From NCBI RefSeq assembly GCF_024704835.1, contig NZ_JAMXBE010000016.1:24586-88585 (forward strand): a stretch of DNA of 64,000 nt, in the 5' to 3' direction. Position 1 is the stretch's first letter. Each line of letters opens with the position of its first letter. Source of the stretch: Parapedobacter tibetensis (lineage in GTDB: Bacteria; Bacteroidota; Bacteroidia; Sphingobacteriales; Sphingobacteriaceae). A program made the position numbers and the translations under genes. Positions 16,808 to 25,077 of this stretch are shown here, one piece after another. The notes under the pieces are model-generated. The model saw only the letters and a list, made by a program, of their open reading frames with translations, ran no database searches and was not told where the DNA came from.

Positions 16808-18100
16808 TTGAACAACTATTACATCATCGATTTTGACAGTACCTTCACTCAGGTGGAGGCGTTGGATGAATTGGCCCGTATTTCCTTGGCCAACCATCCA
16901 GCCAGGGAGTTGATATATGAGGAAATCGAACGGCTCACCAACCTATCAATGAATGGCCAATTGTCCTTTAGGGAGAGTCTCGCCGGAAGGGTAAAGTTAT
17001 TGGAAGCCAATCGGGAGCACCTCAGGAAGTTGGTGACTGTGCTCAAGAAGAAGGTATCACCTTCATTTCTACGCAACCGGGAGTTTTTCCGGAAGCATAG
17101 CGACAGTGTAATGATCGTATCCGGCGGGTTCAAAGAATTCATCGTGCCCGTAGTAAGCCCATACCACATCAAACCGGAAAATATCTATGCCAATACGTTC
17201 ATATTTGATGAGCAAGACAACATTATTGGATATGATGAAAGTAATCCCTTATCGGAAGAAGGGGGCAAGGTGAAATTGCTTAAGCAACTGCAATTGCCAG
17301 GCATGATCTACGGCATTGGTGATGGCTATTCGGATTTCCAACTAAAGGAATCGGGTTTGATTGAGCGCTTTTTTGCGTTCACCGAAAACATTGAGCGCAA
17401 AAGCGTATCGGAGAAGGCCGATCACATAACTCCAAGTTTCGATGAGTTTCTGTATGTGAATGACTTACCACGTGCCATATCCTACCCCAAAAACCGCATC
17501 CTTTGCCTCATTGTGGGCGATGTGCCTGAAATCGCGCCCCACATCCTCAAGCGTGACGGTTTTTCCATCCGGGTGAAGCAGACGTTTGAAGAGAAATATG
17601 TAAAGGATGTGGGCATGATGCTATTGGGCAAAGACGTCAAGCTCGATGACGGTCAGCTGGCCAGAGCGGATAAGCTCAAGACCATCGGTTACTTGGGCGA
17701 CAGTAAGTACGGGGTGAACCGCGACATCTGCAATGATAAGGGAATCGTACTTTTTGACGATAAAAAGGATAAGAAGCGCAACTGTGAGTTCATCCCGCGC
17801 CGCATGGCTGATTTCATCAACAATGGCGACACGTATATGAGCCGCAATTTCCCGAACCTGATATTGCCCAAAGTAGAGCGGGCACATCGTCTGCTTCATA
17901 TCCATCGAAATGTACCAGGCATCATGGCGCAAATCAATAAGGTCTTTGCCGAAAACGAGATTAATATTGTGGCACAATTCCTAATGACCAAAGGTAATAT
18001 CGGCTATGCCGTAACCGATGTGAATATCGAATACGATAATCGATTGCTCAAGCAGTTGAGGCAAATCGAGAATACCGTGAAGTTTAGGGTGTTGTATTGA
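16808..18100 (+). CDS. SerB-type HAD phosphatase fused to a SerA remnant with ACT domain
   Basis: A 430-residue chimera. Residues 1-215 are a phosphoserine-phosphatase-like HAD-IB domain: DxDxT motif DFDST (Asp8, Asp10), motif II Ser105 in VSGGF, and motif III GDGYSD at 171-176. Residues about 228-318 resemble the N-terminal substrate-binding part of D-3-phosphoglycerate dehydrogenase. The NAD-binding Rossmann domain of SerA is missing, and from about 338 the sequence resumes as the SerA tail (NFPNLILP) and its ACT domain, 357-430, with HRLLHIHRNVPG. In SerA the ACT domain binds serine, so feedback control of a serine phosphatase is a plausible inference. The start is TTG 16808; no ATG is available. 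The 3' end overlaps the converging cyclo-ligase gene by 17 bp. Confidence 0.85.
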   Translation: MNNYYIIDFDSTFTQVEALDELARISLANHPARELIYEEIERLTNLSMNGQLSFRESLAGRVKLLEANREHLRKLVTVLKKKVSPSFLRNREFFRKHSDSVMIVSGGFKEFIVPVVSPYHIKPENIYANTFIFDEQDNIIGYDESNPLSEEGGKVKLLKQLQLPGMIYGIGDGYSDFQLKESGLIERFFAFTENIERKSVSEKADHITPSFDEFLYVNDLPRAISYPKNRILCLIVGDVPEIAPHILKRDGFSIRVKQTFEEKYVKDVGMMLLGKDVKLDDGQLARADKLKTIGYLGDSKYGVNRDICNDKGIVLFDDKKDKKRNCEFIPRRMADFINNGDTYMSRNFPNLILPKVERAHRLLHIHRNVPGIMAQINKVFAENEINIVAQFLMTKGNIGYAVTDVNIEYDNRLLKQLRQIENTVKFRVLY

Positions 18101-18671
18101 AATACCAAATCCGGTATGGCGTTACACAGGCATCAAGTGCAATATCATATTGATTGGTATCACTAATGATGTCTATAGCATCGAACAAGGATAATCCAAT
18201 TTTAATTGTATCGGCTCGGCACTCGGCCAAAAAACGATCATAAAAACCCCCGCCGTATCCTACACGGTTGCCCAGCTTGTCAAAGGCAAGCAAGGGAACA
18301 AAGATAGCGTCTATTTCGTTTGTGGATACAGGTATCCCGTTTTCAGGCTCCGGAATACCCCAATGATTTTCCTTTAAAACCGTATCAGCATCCCATATGA
18401 AATGGTGCATGCCGCTGGTCTCGTCATTGCTTTTTGCTATGGCTATGCGTATCCTTGGGTTCGTTTTCCTTAGCCAGCCGGCAATTGCATGGGTGTCCGG
18501 TTCATGATTGCCTGTTATGGGAAGAAAGAGATGGATGGTTAAGTAGGGCTTAAGGCTCAATTGTTTGACCTGCTGCATCAGTTGCTGATTCAACGAATGA
18601 AATTGCTCAATAGCGAGGTTCATCCGTTTTTCACGGTATATCTTGCGCAGTTCGTATTTGGTATGTTGCAT
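18084..18671 (-). CDS. 5-formyltetrahydrofolate cyclo-ligase
   Basis: ATP-dependent conversion of 5-formyl-THF to 5,10-methenyl-THF in cytoplasmic one-carbon metabolism. The protein has 195 residues, the usual size. The conserved GVGYGGGFYDRFLA motif that binds substrate and nucleotide is present (written NRVGYGGGFYDRF here), and the N-terminus has KYELRKIYREKR, typical of the family. I chose ATG 18671 over the in-frame GTG at 18692, because a TACATTTG promoter box starts at 18692 and overlaps that codon. The gene converges with and overlaps the SerB chimera. Confidence 0.9.
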   Translation of the reverse strand: MQHTKYELRKIYREKRMNLAIEQFHSLNQQLMQQVKQLSLKPYLTIHLFLPITGNHEPDTHAIAGWLRKTNPRIRIAIAKSNDETSGMHHFIWDADTVLKENHWGIPEPENGIPVSTNEIDAIFVPLLAFDKLGNRVGYGGGFYDRFLAECRADTIKIGLSLFDAIDIISDTNQYDIALDACVTPYRIWYFNTTP

Positions 18672-18691
18672 AGGGAGTACTGTTCTATTCA

Positions 18692-18699
18692 CAAATGTA
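18692..18699 (-). promoter_or_regulatory. -7 promoter element of the cyclo-ligase gene
   Basis: TACATTTG on the minus strand, 20 bp before the ATG at 18671. It overlaps an in-frame GTG that would otherwise be a candidate start. Confidence 0.45.
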
Positions 18700-18749
18700 C
18701 ACTACTGACATGGTATGGGGAAATAGGTATGTAACGATATCGATAGCCC

Positions 18750-18789
18750 AAAAAAACATCGGCCTTGAGGCGGGGAGCCCCAAGACCGA
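18750..18789 (-). terminator. Intrinsic terminator of efp
   Basis: A 13-bp stem with arms 18759-18771 and 18777-18789 and a 5-base loop. In the minus-strand RNA all mismatches become G-U pairs. The stem is followed by seven U (18750-18756). It sits just after the efp stop codon. Confidence 0.75.
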
Positions 18790-18822
18790 ATAATCAACCT
18801 AAACCTAAAAATTTGAATTCTT

Positions 18823-19383
18823 TTATTTCACGCGCTCGATGTAATCTCCCGAGCGTGTATCAACTTTTACCTTGTCTCCTTGATTCACGAAAAGCGGCAC
18901 ACGTATCTCTACTCCAGTTTCTACTGTAGCAGCTTTCAATGCATTTGTAGATGTATCTCCTTTTACGGCAGGCTCGGTATATGTTACCTCTAATTCAACT
19001 GTCGTAGGTGCTTGTGCCATGATAGGTTCATCGCTTTCTAATGCGACAATCACCTGCATACCTTCTTTCAAAAAGTGTGCCGAACTTCCAAAAAGCTGTT
19101 TCGGGACATTGAACTGTTCAAAAGTATTGTTGTCCATCACGACGAAAGCGTCTCCTTCCTCATAGAGGTATTGGTAGTCGCTCGTCTCTACACGGGCAAT
19201 CTCTACCTCCTCATCCGTACGGAAACGGTACTCTACCAGCTTCCCTGTTTTCACGTTTCGCATTCTAGCTTGGTAAAACGCCCGGAGATTTCCCGGTGTA
19301 CGGTGTAAAAATTCTTCCACGGTCACCAATTCGCCATTGAAACGCAAAATGTTACCGGTTTTTACTTCTGAAGCTTTGGCCAT
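18823..19383 (-). CDS. efp: Elongation factor P
   Basis: EF-P binds between the P and E sites and rescues ribosomes stalled at polyproline. The 186-residue protein has the normal three-domain layout, ending in the conserved GDYIERVK-type OB domain. The tip of domain I, which carries the modified Lys34 in E. coli (PGKGQ) or Arg32 in the EarP type, reads HRTPGNLRAF here, so Asn32 occupies the modified position and Arg34 lies two residues on. The usual beta-lysylation or rhamnosylation would not apply to Asn. A TTTG-N20-TATTTTTG promoter lies upstream and an intrinsic terminator follows. It ends the HD-lpxD-lpxC-lpxA-ABC run but has its own promoter. Confidence 0.95.
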   Translation of the reverse strand: MAKASEVKTGNILRFNGELVTVEEFLHRTPGNLRAFYQARMRNVKTGKLVEYRFRTDEEVEIARVETSDYQYLYEEGDAFVVMDNNTFEQFNVPKQLFGSSAHFLKEGMQVIVALESDEPIMAQAPTTVELEVTYTEPAVKGDTSTNALKAATVETGVEIRVPLFVNQGDKVKVDTRSGDYIERVK

Positions 19384-19414
19384 ATCTATCTAACACAGTT
19401 TCTATGATGTGGTG

Positions 19415-19446
19415 CAAAAATACAAAATATGTTATCCATATACAAA
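19415..19446 (-). promoter_or_regulatory. Promoter of efp
   Basis: Minus-strand TTTG (19443-19446) and TATTTTTG (19415-19422) separated by 20 bp, matching the Bacteroidota -33/-7 consensus. The ATG follows about 31 bp downstream. This is the best complete promoter in the window. Confidence 0.6.
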
Positions 19447-19565
19447 TAGGGTGTATGACAAAACATAACGTTACTTGTGATTTCCAGCGGGTCGAGATTG
19501 TGTGTCAAACGAACAACGTGTAGAAAAAAAACACAGGTATATCGGCGGTAAGGAAGGCTGTCTGA

Positions 19566-20186
19566 TCAAGTTTTGTGGTCCGTAATGTGAATGGCATGTT
19601 CACAAAAGGCATATTCCTTTTCCTGGTTGGAGCAGACAATCAATAGACGGCCCGTCTTCGTTTTATCCACGAGATGCAGATACCAATCAACACCATGCTT
19701 GTCTAGGTTGGTGGTAGGCTCATCCAGCAAGATCATCGGCACATCCGAGCAACAGGCCAACCCCAGTTTCAACCGTTGTTTCATGCCAGATGAAAAATGC
19801 CGAATTTGTTTATCCATTGCATTTTGCAAACCAAGTAATTCCATCAATGTACGTTCATTGTAGCCCATCAGGTAACTTTTATGAGTAAAATGAAACCTGA
19901 TTTGTTCGATGAGCGTAAATTCCTCGATCAGTTCCATATATGGTACGGCAAGCGAAATGAACCGATAAACGTTATCAGGTTCAATCATATTGCCGTTCCG
20001 TATATAGCGGATATGGCCCATGGATGGCGTAAGGCTTGAGGCAATGACCTGAAGTAAAGTAGACTTACCGGATCCATTGGGTCCCAAGATGGCATAACTC
20101 TGCCCGGCCGCGAAATGGTAATCCAAATGCTGGAAAACCCAATCGCGATTGAATCGTCTGCCGATGTTTTCAAGGTTGATTTCCAC
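19566..20186 (-). CDS. ABC transporter ATP-binding protein
   Basis: A compact 206-residue nucleotide-binding subunit with Walker A GPNGSGKST at about 35-43, a signature reading FSSGMKQR, and Walker B MILLDEPTTNLD. It resembles CcmA- and Nod-type export ATPases. No membrane partner is encoded next to it. It lies between lpxA and efp on the same strand, 62 bp after lpxA, so a role in envelope or lipid export is possible but rests on position only. The permease must be elsewhere. Confidence 0.8.
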   Translation of the reverse strand: MEINLENIGRRFNRDWVFQHLDYHFAAGQSYAILGPNGSGKSTLLQVIASSLTPSMGHIRYIRNGNMIEPDNVYRFISLAVPYMELIEEFTLIEQIRFHFTHKSYLMGYNERTLMELLGLQNAMDKQIRHFSSGMKQRLKLGLACCSDVPMILLDEPTTNLDKHGVDWYLHLVDKTKTGRLLIVCSNQEKEYAFCEHAIHITDHKT

Positions 20187-20248
20187 AATTCATCTACCAA
20201 GAGGGTGGTTTAAAAGTCGTATGGTTTATTAGCTACCTTCGGACATAA

Positions 20249-21043
20249 TTAAAGTACACCCTTGTTTTGGCCAAATCCTTTCATCACACCCCTATTGGAA
20301 TTCCGTACGAAATCAAGTATCTCGTCGCGTATTTCCGTAGGTTTATATTCAGCTTCGATAATGTCCAATGCCTTAGTGAGGTTGTTGTTTTTGACAAATA
20401 GTACGCGGTATATATCCTGTATCTCATTAATCTGGCTAGAAGAAAATCCTCTTCTTCGCAAACCCACGGAATTGATGCCAACATAAGACAAAGGTTCACG
20501 TGCGGCTTTTACGAAAGGGGGAACATCCTTACGGACCAAAGATCCTCCTGCAATAAAAGCGTGCGAGCCAACATGACAGAATTGATGAACGGCCACCATA
20601 CCTGCCAATACGACGTAATCTCCCACGGTGATATGGCCAGCTAGTGTACTACTATTCGAGAAAATACAATTATTGCCCACAATGCAATCATGGGCGATGT
20701 GGCTGTAGGCTTGGATGAGGCAGTTTTTGCCAATCACAGTCTTCCATTTATCCTTGGTGCCTCTGTTTACGGTAACGCATTCCCTGATTGTCGTGTTATC
20801 TCCAATTTCCACAACAGTTTCCTCTCCGTCAAATTTGAGGTCTTGGGGAATGGCTGAGATGACAGCACCGGGAAATATGCGACAATTCTTGCCTATACGA
20901 GCCCCGTCCATGATGGTCACATTGGAGCCAATCCAAGTGCCTTCGTCGATGACGACGTCCTTATGGATGGTTACAAATGGCTCAATAACCACATTTCCTG
21001 CAATTTTGGCCTGTGGATGTATATAAGCTAATGGCTGTATCAT
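20249..21043 (-). CDS. lpxA: UDP-N-acetylglucosamine O-acyltransferase
   Basis: First step of lipid A synthesis: transfer of a 3-hydroxyacyl chain from ACP to the 3-OH of UDP-GlcNAc in the cytoplasm. The 264-residue protein shows repeated hexapeptides of a left-handed beta-helix through about residue 180, then an alpha-helical C-terminal domain. The catalytic His is in HIAHDCIVGN (His118, equivalent to E. coli His125). The start codon overlaps the lpxC/fabZ stop by 4 bp (ATGA), indicating translational coupling. Confidence 0.96.
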   Translation of the reverse strand: MIQPLAYIHPQAKIAGNVVIEPFVTIHKDVVIDEGTWIGSNVTIMDGARIGKNCRIFPGAVISAIPQDLKFDGEETVVEIGDNTTIRECVTVNRGTKDKWKTVIGKNCLIQAYSHIAHDCIVGNNCIFSNSSTLAGHITVGDYVVLAGMVAVHQFCHVGSHAFIAGGSLVRKDVPPFVKAAREPLSYVGINSVGLRRRGFSSSQINEIQDIYRVLFVKNNNLTKALDIIEAEYKPTEIRDEILDFVRNSNRGVMKGFGQNKGVL

Positions 21044-22458
21044 GATGCTTGCCCCTCTTTTACTTTTACAATTTGTGCCATCAGCTCGGCTTCAACGACC
21101 ACCTTCTCGCCAACCATGCCTATGCCTTTCATCTGTGCGATGCCTCTACGGATTGGTTCCAACAAGTCACATCGGAATATAATCGTATCCCCCGGATTTA
21201 CCTGCGCCTTAAAGCGGGCATTCTCTATTTTTAGGAAGAGTGTCAGGTAATTCTCGGGATCCGGCACGGTGCTAAGCACCAATATCCCACCCGTTTGGGC
21301 CATGGCTTCAATTTGCAATACACCAGGAAAAACGGGTGCGCCCGGAAAATGACCCATGAACAAATCTTCGTTCATCGTCACATTTTTTAATCCCACCACG
21401 TGTGTCTTAGTCAATTCTAAGATCTTGTCGACCATCAGGAACGGCTGCCTATGCGGCAGGATTTTCATGATCTGGATGGTGTCATACAAAGGAGGCATAT
21501 TGGGATCATACAGCTTTGCATATTTACGGCCCTTTTCCTTCCTTTCCTTTCTAATGTGCGCCTTTATTTTTTTGGCAAACGCCACATTGGCAGCATGGCC
21601 CGGTCTTGCGGCCATGATATGGCCTTTAATGGGGCGGCCCACCAAAGCAAGATCACCTATCATGTCTAGCAGTTTATGGCGTGCAGGCTCATTTTGGTAG
21701 CGGAGCTCGATATTGTCTAATATTCCCTCCTTGGCTACATCTATATCTTCGCGATTGAATAATTTGGCGAGGTTTCGCAATTCCTCCTTGCTTACTTCCT
21801 TATCTACCACCACGATGGCATTATTGAGGTCGCCCCCTTTGATGAGGTCATTTTGCAACAACATCTCCAATTCATGGAGGAAGCAAAATGTACGTGAAGA
21901 AGATACATCACGCGAAAACTCATCAATGCCACTGATGGATGCATGCTGGCTGCCCAATACGGGTGAATTGAAATCTATCATGCAAGTGAAGCGGTATCCA
22001 TCCAATGGCATGGCTACCATCTCTACTTTCCTTTCCGGCTCCGTATGGTGAATGTTATGGGGGATCTCATAATAATCGCGGTCTGCCGTTTGATCCGTAT
22101 AGCCAGCCTGTTCCAATGCCTTCACAAAAGGTGCCGAGCTGCCATCCATAATGGGTACTTCAGGCCCATCGATATCGATGAGTACATTGTCTATCTGCAA
22201 GCCTACCAACGCCGCCATTAAGTGTTCGATGGTGCTTACACTTGCTCCGTTTTGAGAAATGGTGGTTCCTCGCGAAGTATCCGAAACATTATCGGCATCC
22301 ACTAAGATAGTGGGGTGGTTTTCAAGGTCGACGCGTCTGAATTTAAACCAGTGGTGTTCAGGTGCAGGTTTCAGGGTCATGGTTACGGGCTTGCCAGTAT
22401 GTAGGCCCACGCCCGAGATGGTAATTTCCGATTTGATCGTTCGTTGTTTTACGTTCAT
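21040..22458 (-). CDS. lpxC/fabZ: Bifunctional LpxC deacetylase / FabZ dehydratase
   Basis: A natural fusion of UDP-3-O-acyl-GlcNAc deacetylase and 3-hydroxyacyl-ACP dehydratase, typical of Bacteroidota. In the 472-residue protein, residues 1-310 are LpxC with zinc ligands His79 (STIEHLMAA), His261 and Asp265 (RHKLLDMIGD), and His280. Residues about 320-472 are FabZ with the catalytic pair His370 (GHFPG) and Glu384 (LQIEAMAQTGG). The first half commits lipid A synthesis; the second half makes unsaturated acyl-ACP for fatty-acid elongation, so one polypeptide covers both uses of 3-hydroxyacyl-ACP. It lies between lpxD and lpxA in one run. Confidence 0.97.
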   Translation of the reverse strand: MNVKQRTIKSEITISGVGLHTGKPVTMTLKPAPEHHWFKFRRVDLENHPTILVDADNVSDTSRGTTISQNGASVSTIEHLMAALVGLQIDNVLIDIDGPEVPIMDGSSAPFVKALEQAGYTDQTADRDYYEIPHNIHHTEPERKVEMVAMPLDGYRFTCMIDFNSPVLGSQHASISGIDEFSRDVSSSRTFCFLHELEMLLQNDLIKGGDLNNAIVVVDKEVSKEELRNLAKLFNREDIDVAKEGILDNIELRYQNEPARHKLLDMIGDLALVGRPIKGHIMAARPGHAANVAFAKKIKAHIRKERKEKGRKYAKLYDPNMPPLYDTIQIMKILPHRQPFLMVDKILELTKTHVVGLKNVTMNEDLFMGHFPGAPVFPGVLQIEAMAQTGGILVLSTVPDPENYLTLFLKIENARFKAQVNPGDTIIFRCDLLEPIRRGIAQMKGIGMVGEKVVVEAELMAQIVKVKEGQAS

Positions 22459-22505
22459 CGTTGTTATTTGGCTCGTCCGATATCGGATTTAAAGCGCTTG
22501 TTTTT

Positions 22506-23546
22506 TTATTTCGTTTCTTCTTTGGTTAATAATAATTGCTCTAATTCCTCAAGGCGGCGTTCCAGTTCCGGCAACCGCGAATAGATGACCTGTGAGCGCA
22601 TCTGCGCATTATACGGAGTGGCGGGGCTTCCCGACCATTTTTTGCCTTCTTCAACGATGGATCGATTGATGCCCGACTGGGCCTGTATCTTACTGCCGTT
22701 GGCGATGTTGATATGGCCTACGATCCCCACTTGGCCTCCTACAATAGCGTTGTCGCCAATTTTGGTGCTGCCGGAAATGCCCGACTGGGCAGCAATGACC
22801 GTATTTTTGCCAATCTCCACATTGTGTGCTACTTGGATAAGGTTGTCGAGTTTCACTCCTTTGCGAATAATGGTAGAGCCCATTGTAGCCCGGTCTATTA
22901 CGCTATTGGCGCCAATCTCTACGTTGTCTTCGAGTATGACGTTGCCAATTTGGCTGATTTTATTGTATGTCCCATCTTCCTGAGGAGCAAAGCCAAAACC
23001 ATCACTGCCGATGACCGTTCCTGAATGCACAATGACCCGTTCACCAATGACACAATCAAAATAAACAGACACACCAGCAAAAAGCGTCGTGTTGTTTCCT
23101 ATTTTAACATTATCACCAATATATACATGGGGATACACTTTGCAATGGTCGCCAATGACCACACCCTTATCGATATAAGTGAAAGCACCAATATAGACGT
23201 CTTTGCCAATTTTCGCAGTCGGATGAATAAAGGAAGGCTCTTCTATGCCCGTTTTATCCAAACGCATCTTGTTGTACATTTCCAATAGTGTCGAGAATGC
23301 TGAATACGCATTTTTTGCACGGATGATGGTACATTGAACGGGCTTATCCACCTTTAAGTCTTCATTGACAATCACCACAGAAGCCTTTGTCGTATACAAG
23401 TACTGCTCATATTTTGGGTTGGATAAAAAGGATAAACAACCACTTGATGCTTCTTCGATTTTGGCCAATTGTTCCACGATCACATCAGGATCTCCCTCAA
23501 GAGTTCCCTTTACAAGTGTTGCGATTTGACGTGCGGAAAATTGCAT
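22506..23546 (-). CDS. lpxD: UDP-3-O-(3-hydroxyacyl)glucosamine N-acyltransferase
   Basis: Third step of lipid A synthesis, N-acylation of the deacetylated sugar. It has 346 residues: an N-terminal uridine-binding domain (about 1-100), a left-handed beta-helix of hexapeptides (about 105-300), and a C-terminal helix rich in Leu and Glu. The catalytic His lies in LIQVAHNVEIG. I chose ATG 23546; the in-frame TTG at 23552 lies inside a TACATTTG promoter box (23550-23557), so it cannot be a start on a transcript from that promoter. It is separated from lpxC/fabZ by 47 bp. Confidence 0.95.
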   Translation of the reverse strand: MQFSARQIATLVKGTLEGDPDVIVEQLAKIEEASSGCLSFLSNPKYEQYLYTTKASVVIVNEDLKVDKPVQCTIIRAKNAYSAFSTLLEMYNKMRLDKTGIEEPSFIHPTAKIGKDVYIGAFTYIDKGVVIGDHCKVYPHVYIGDNVKIGNNTTLFAGVSVYFDCVIGERVIVHSGTVIGSDGFGFAPQEDGTYNKISQIGNVILEDNVEIGANSVIDRATMGSTIIRKGVKLDNLIQVAHNVEIGKNTVIAAQSGISGSTKIGDNAIVGGQVGIVGHINIANGSKIQAQSGINRSIVEEGKKWSGSPATPYNAQMRSQVIYSRLPELERRLEELEQLLLTKEETK

Positions 23547-23549
23547 CTG

Positions 23550-23557
23550 CAAATGTA
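23550..23557 (-). promoter_or_regulatory. -7 promoter element of lpxD
   Basis: TACATTTG on the minus strand, only 3 bp before the lpxD ATG. A transcript starting about 7 bases downstream would be leaderless or nearly so. Confidence 0.45.
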
Positions 23558-23611
23558 TAAGTTAAAATAGTATAAACAAATTCTATTACTGGCTATCAAT
23601 CAATTGAATGA

Positions 23612-24847
23612 TCATGACACCGTCAATAGCTCTTTCGGAAAGGAAACAGCAAATTTTTGGACTTTTTTTGACAACGTCTCCAGATTGGACAAATCAGACG
23701 CTTCTGCAATATCCTGTATGCTGTCATCTTTCATTAAAATTTTGATATTACTGGCATTTGGTTCGTATGCACTGTTCTCAATCGATTGCGTCCATACATA
23801 ATAATCCACCTTAGAGGCATCGATTCCGAAGAATGTTACAGCCCTGTTTTTCAAATCATCTACTTGCCCTTCCTTTGGAGCTGTACCAAATAACTCGGTA
23901 TGGTATAGTGCCCTTGCCATAAGCCTTGAACAAAGCATGCTTAAAATATCATCGGAATGATGTGCCCAAGTCTTTACAGCAGACAAAATATCCGTGTCAT
24001 CCAAACGAGAAAAATGCACTAAATGTGACACATCTTCCGTGAAATTTTCCCGGGTAATCTTATTGCGCAAAAAATGTTCCAAGGATGGAGCTGCAAAAAG
24101 AGAAGTTCCATTTTCATACAGTTCCTTAGCACGTTGGAGTATCTTAAGCAACATTTGTTCGGCGCTGAGTACAGTCTTGTGCAGGTACACCTGCCAATAC
24201 ATCAGTCGCCTGGCAATCAAGAATTTCTCAACGGAGTAAATGCCCTTTTGTTCCACAACGAGCTCGTTGTCAATGACGTTGAGCATTTTAATGATGCGGT
24301 CGAAGCTGATGACCCCTTCAGATACCCCTGTAAAAAAGCTATCGCGACTGAGATAATCCATCCGATCGATGTCAAGTTGACCGGAAACCAATTGATGCAA
24401 GAATTTTTTTGGATAACGGTTATTAAAAATGGTGATGGCCAAATCCAATCTGCCACCGAATGTAAGATTGAGCTCATCCATCATGAGCGCTGATAGCAGC
24501 TCATGAGAAACTCCTTCGACCAAGGTTTGCTCCAGTGAATGCGAAAAAGGGCCATGGCCAATATCGTGCAGCAAAATAGCTGATAACACGGCTTCTTCCT
24601 CCTCCGGTGTAATGGTAATGGCTTTGCTGCGTAGGGTTTCTATGGCCAATGACATGAGGTGCATAGCGCCCAACGCATGCTGAAAGCGAGTATGCAACGC
24701 ACCGGGGTAAACCAAATGGGTCATGCTCACCTGCTTGATATAACGTAACCGTTGGAAATAGGGGTGTTGTATCAGGTCAAAAATAAAACCGGAAGGAATG
24801 GAGATAAATCCATAAACTGGATCGTTTATTATTTTTTTCTTGTTCAA
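23612..24847 (-). CDS. HD-domain phosphohydrolase
   Basis: A 411-residue metal-dependent phosphohydrolase of the HD superfamily, related to dGTP triphosphohydrolases and SAMHD1-like proteins. The metal-binding set is visible: His57 in TRFQHALGAMH, His94-Asp95 in LLHDIGHGPFSHS, plus His98 and His103, with a later Asp in GQLDIDRMDYLSRDS. The last segment, DIDRMDYLxRD, is typical of this subfamily. A nucleotide substrate is likely but not proven. It begins the envelope block and is divergent from porX; a TATCTTTG box lies 64 bp upstream of its ATG. Confidence 0.87.
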   Translation of the reverse strand: MNKKKIINDPVYGFISIPSGFIFDLIQHPYFQRLRYIKQVSMTHLVYPGALHTRFQHALGAMHLMSLAIETLRSKAITITPEEEEAVLSAILLHDIGHGPFSHSLEQTLVEGVSHELLSALMMDELNLTFGGRLDLAITIFNNRYPKKFLHQLVSGQLDIDRMDYLSRDSFFTGVSEGVISFDRIIKMLNVIDNELVVEQKGIYSVEKFLIARRLMYWQVYLHKTVLSAEQMLLKILQRAKELYENGTSLFAAPSLEHFLRNKITRENFTEDVSHLVHFSRLDDTDILSAVKTWAHHSDDILSMLCSRLMARALYHTELFGTAPKEGQVDDLKNRAVTFFGIDASKVDYYVWTQSIENSAYEPNASNIKILMKDDSIQDIAEASDLSNLETLSKKVQKFAVSFPKELLTVS

Positions 24848-24910
24848 CGTTATTTTTTCTGCTGATAAACAGCCTGAGCAACATGAGCTCCGATAGGTTT
24901 ACCAATGTTG

Positions 24911-24918
24911 CAAAGATA
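24911..24918 (-). promoter_or_regulatory. -7 promoter element of the HD hydrolase gene
   Basis: TATCTTTG on the minus strand within the 230-bp divergent region shared with porX. On the plus strand the same region has TAAGTTCG at 24973-24980, a weaker candidate for porX. Confidence 0.45.
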
Positions 24919-25077
24919 AGGGACAAGCCTGTTAATTTTTGTTAAAAATAACAGTTTGGCTAAACTTTTCACTAAGTTCGTGCCTATTACGACAAAGCTA
25001 CGTGGATTTTGATACCATGTATACCATCAGCTTACGTCAAACACAATAAATAAAAATTAGAAAGAACGGGATAAAGG

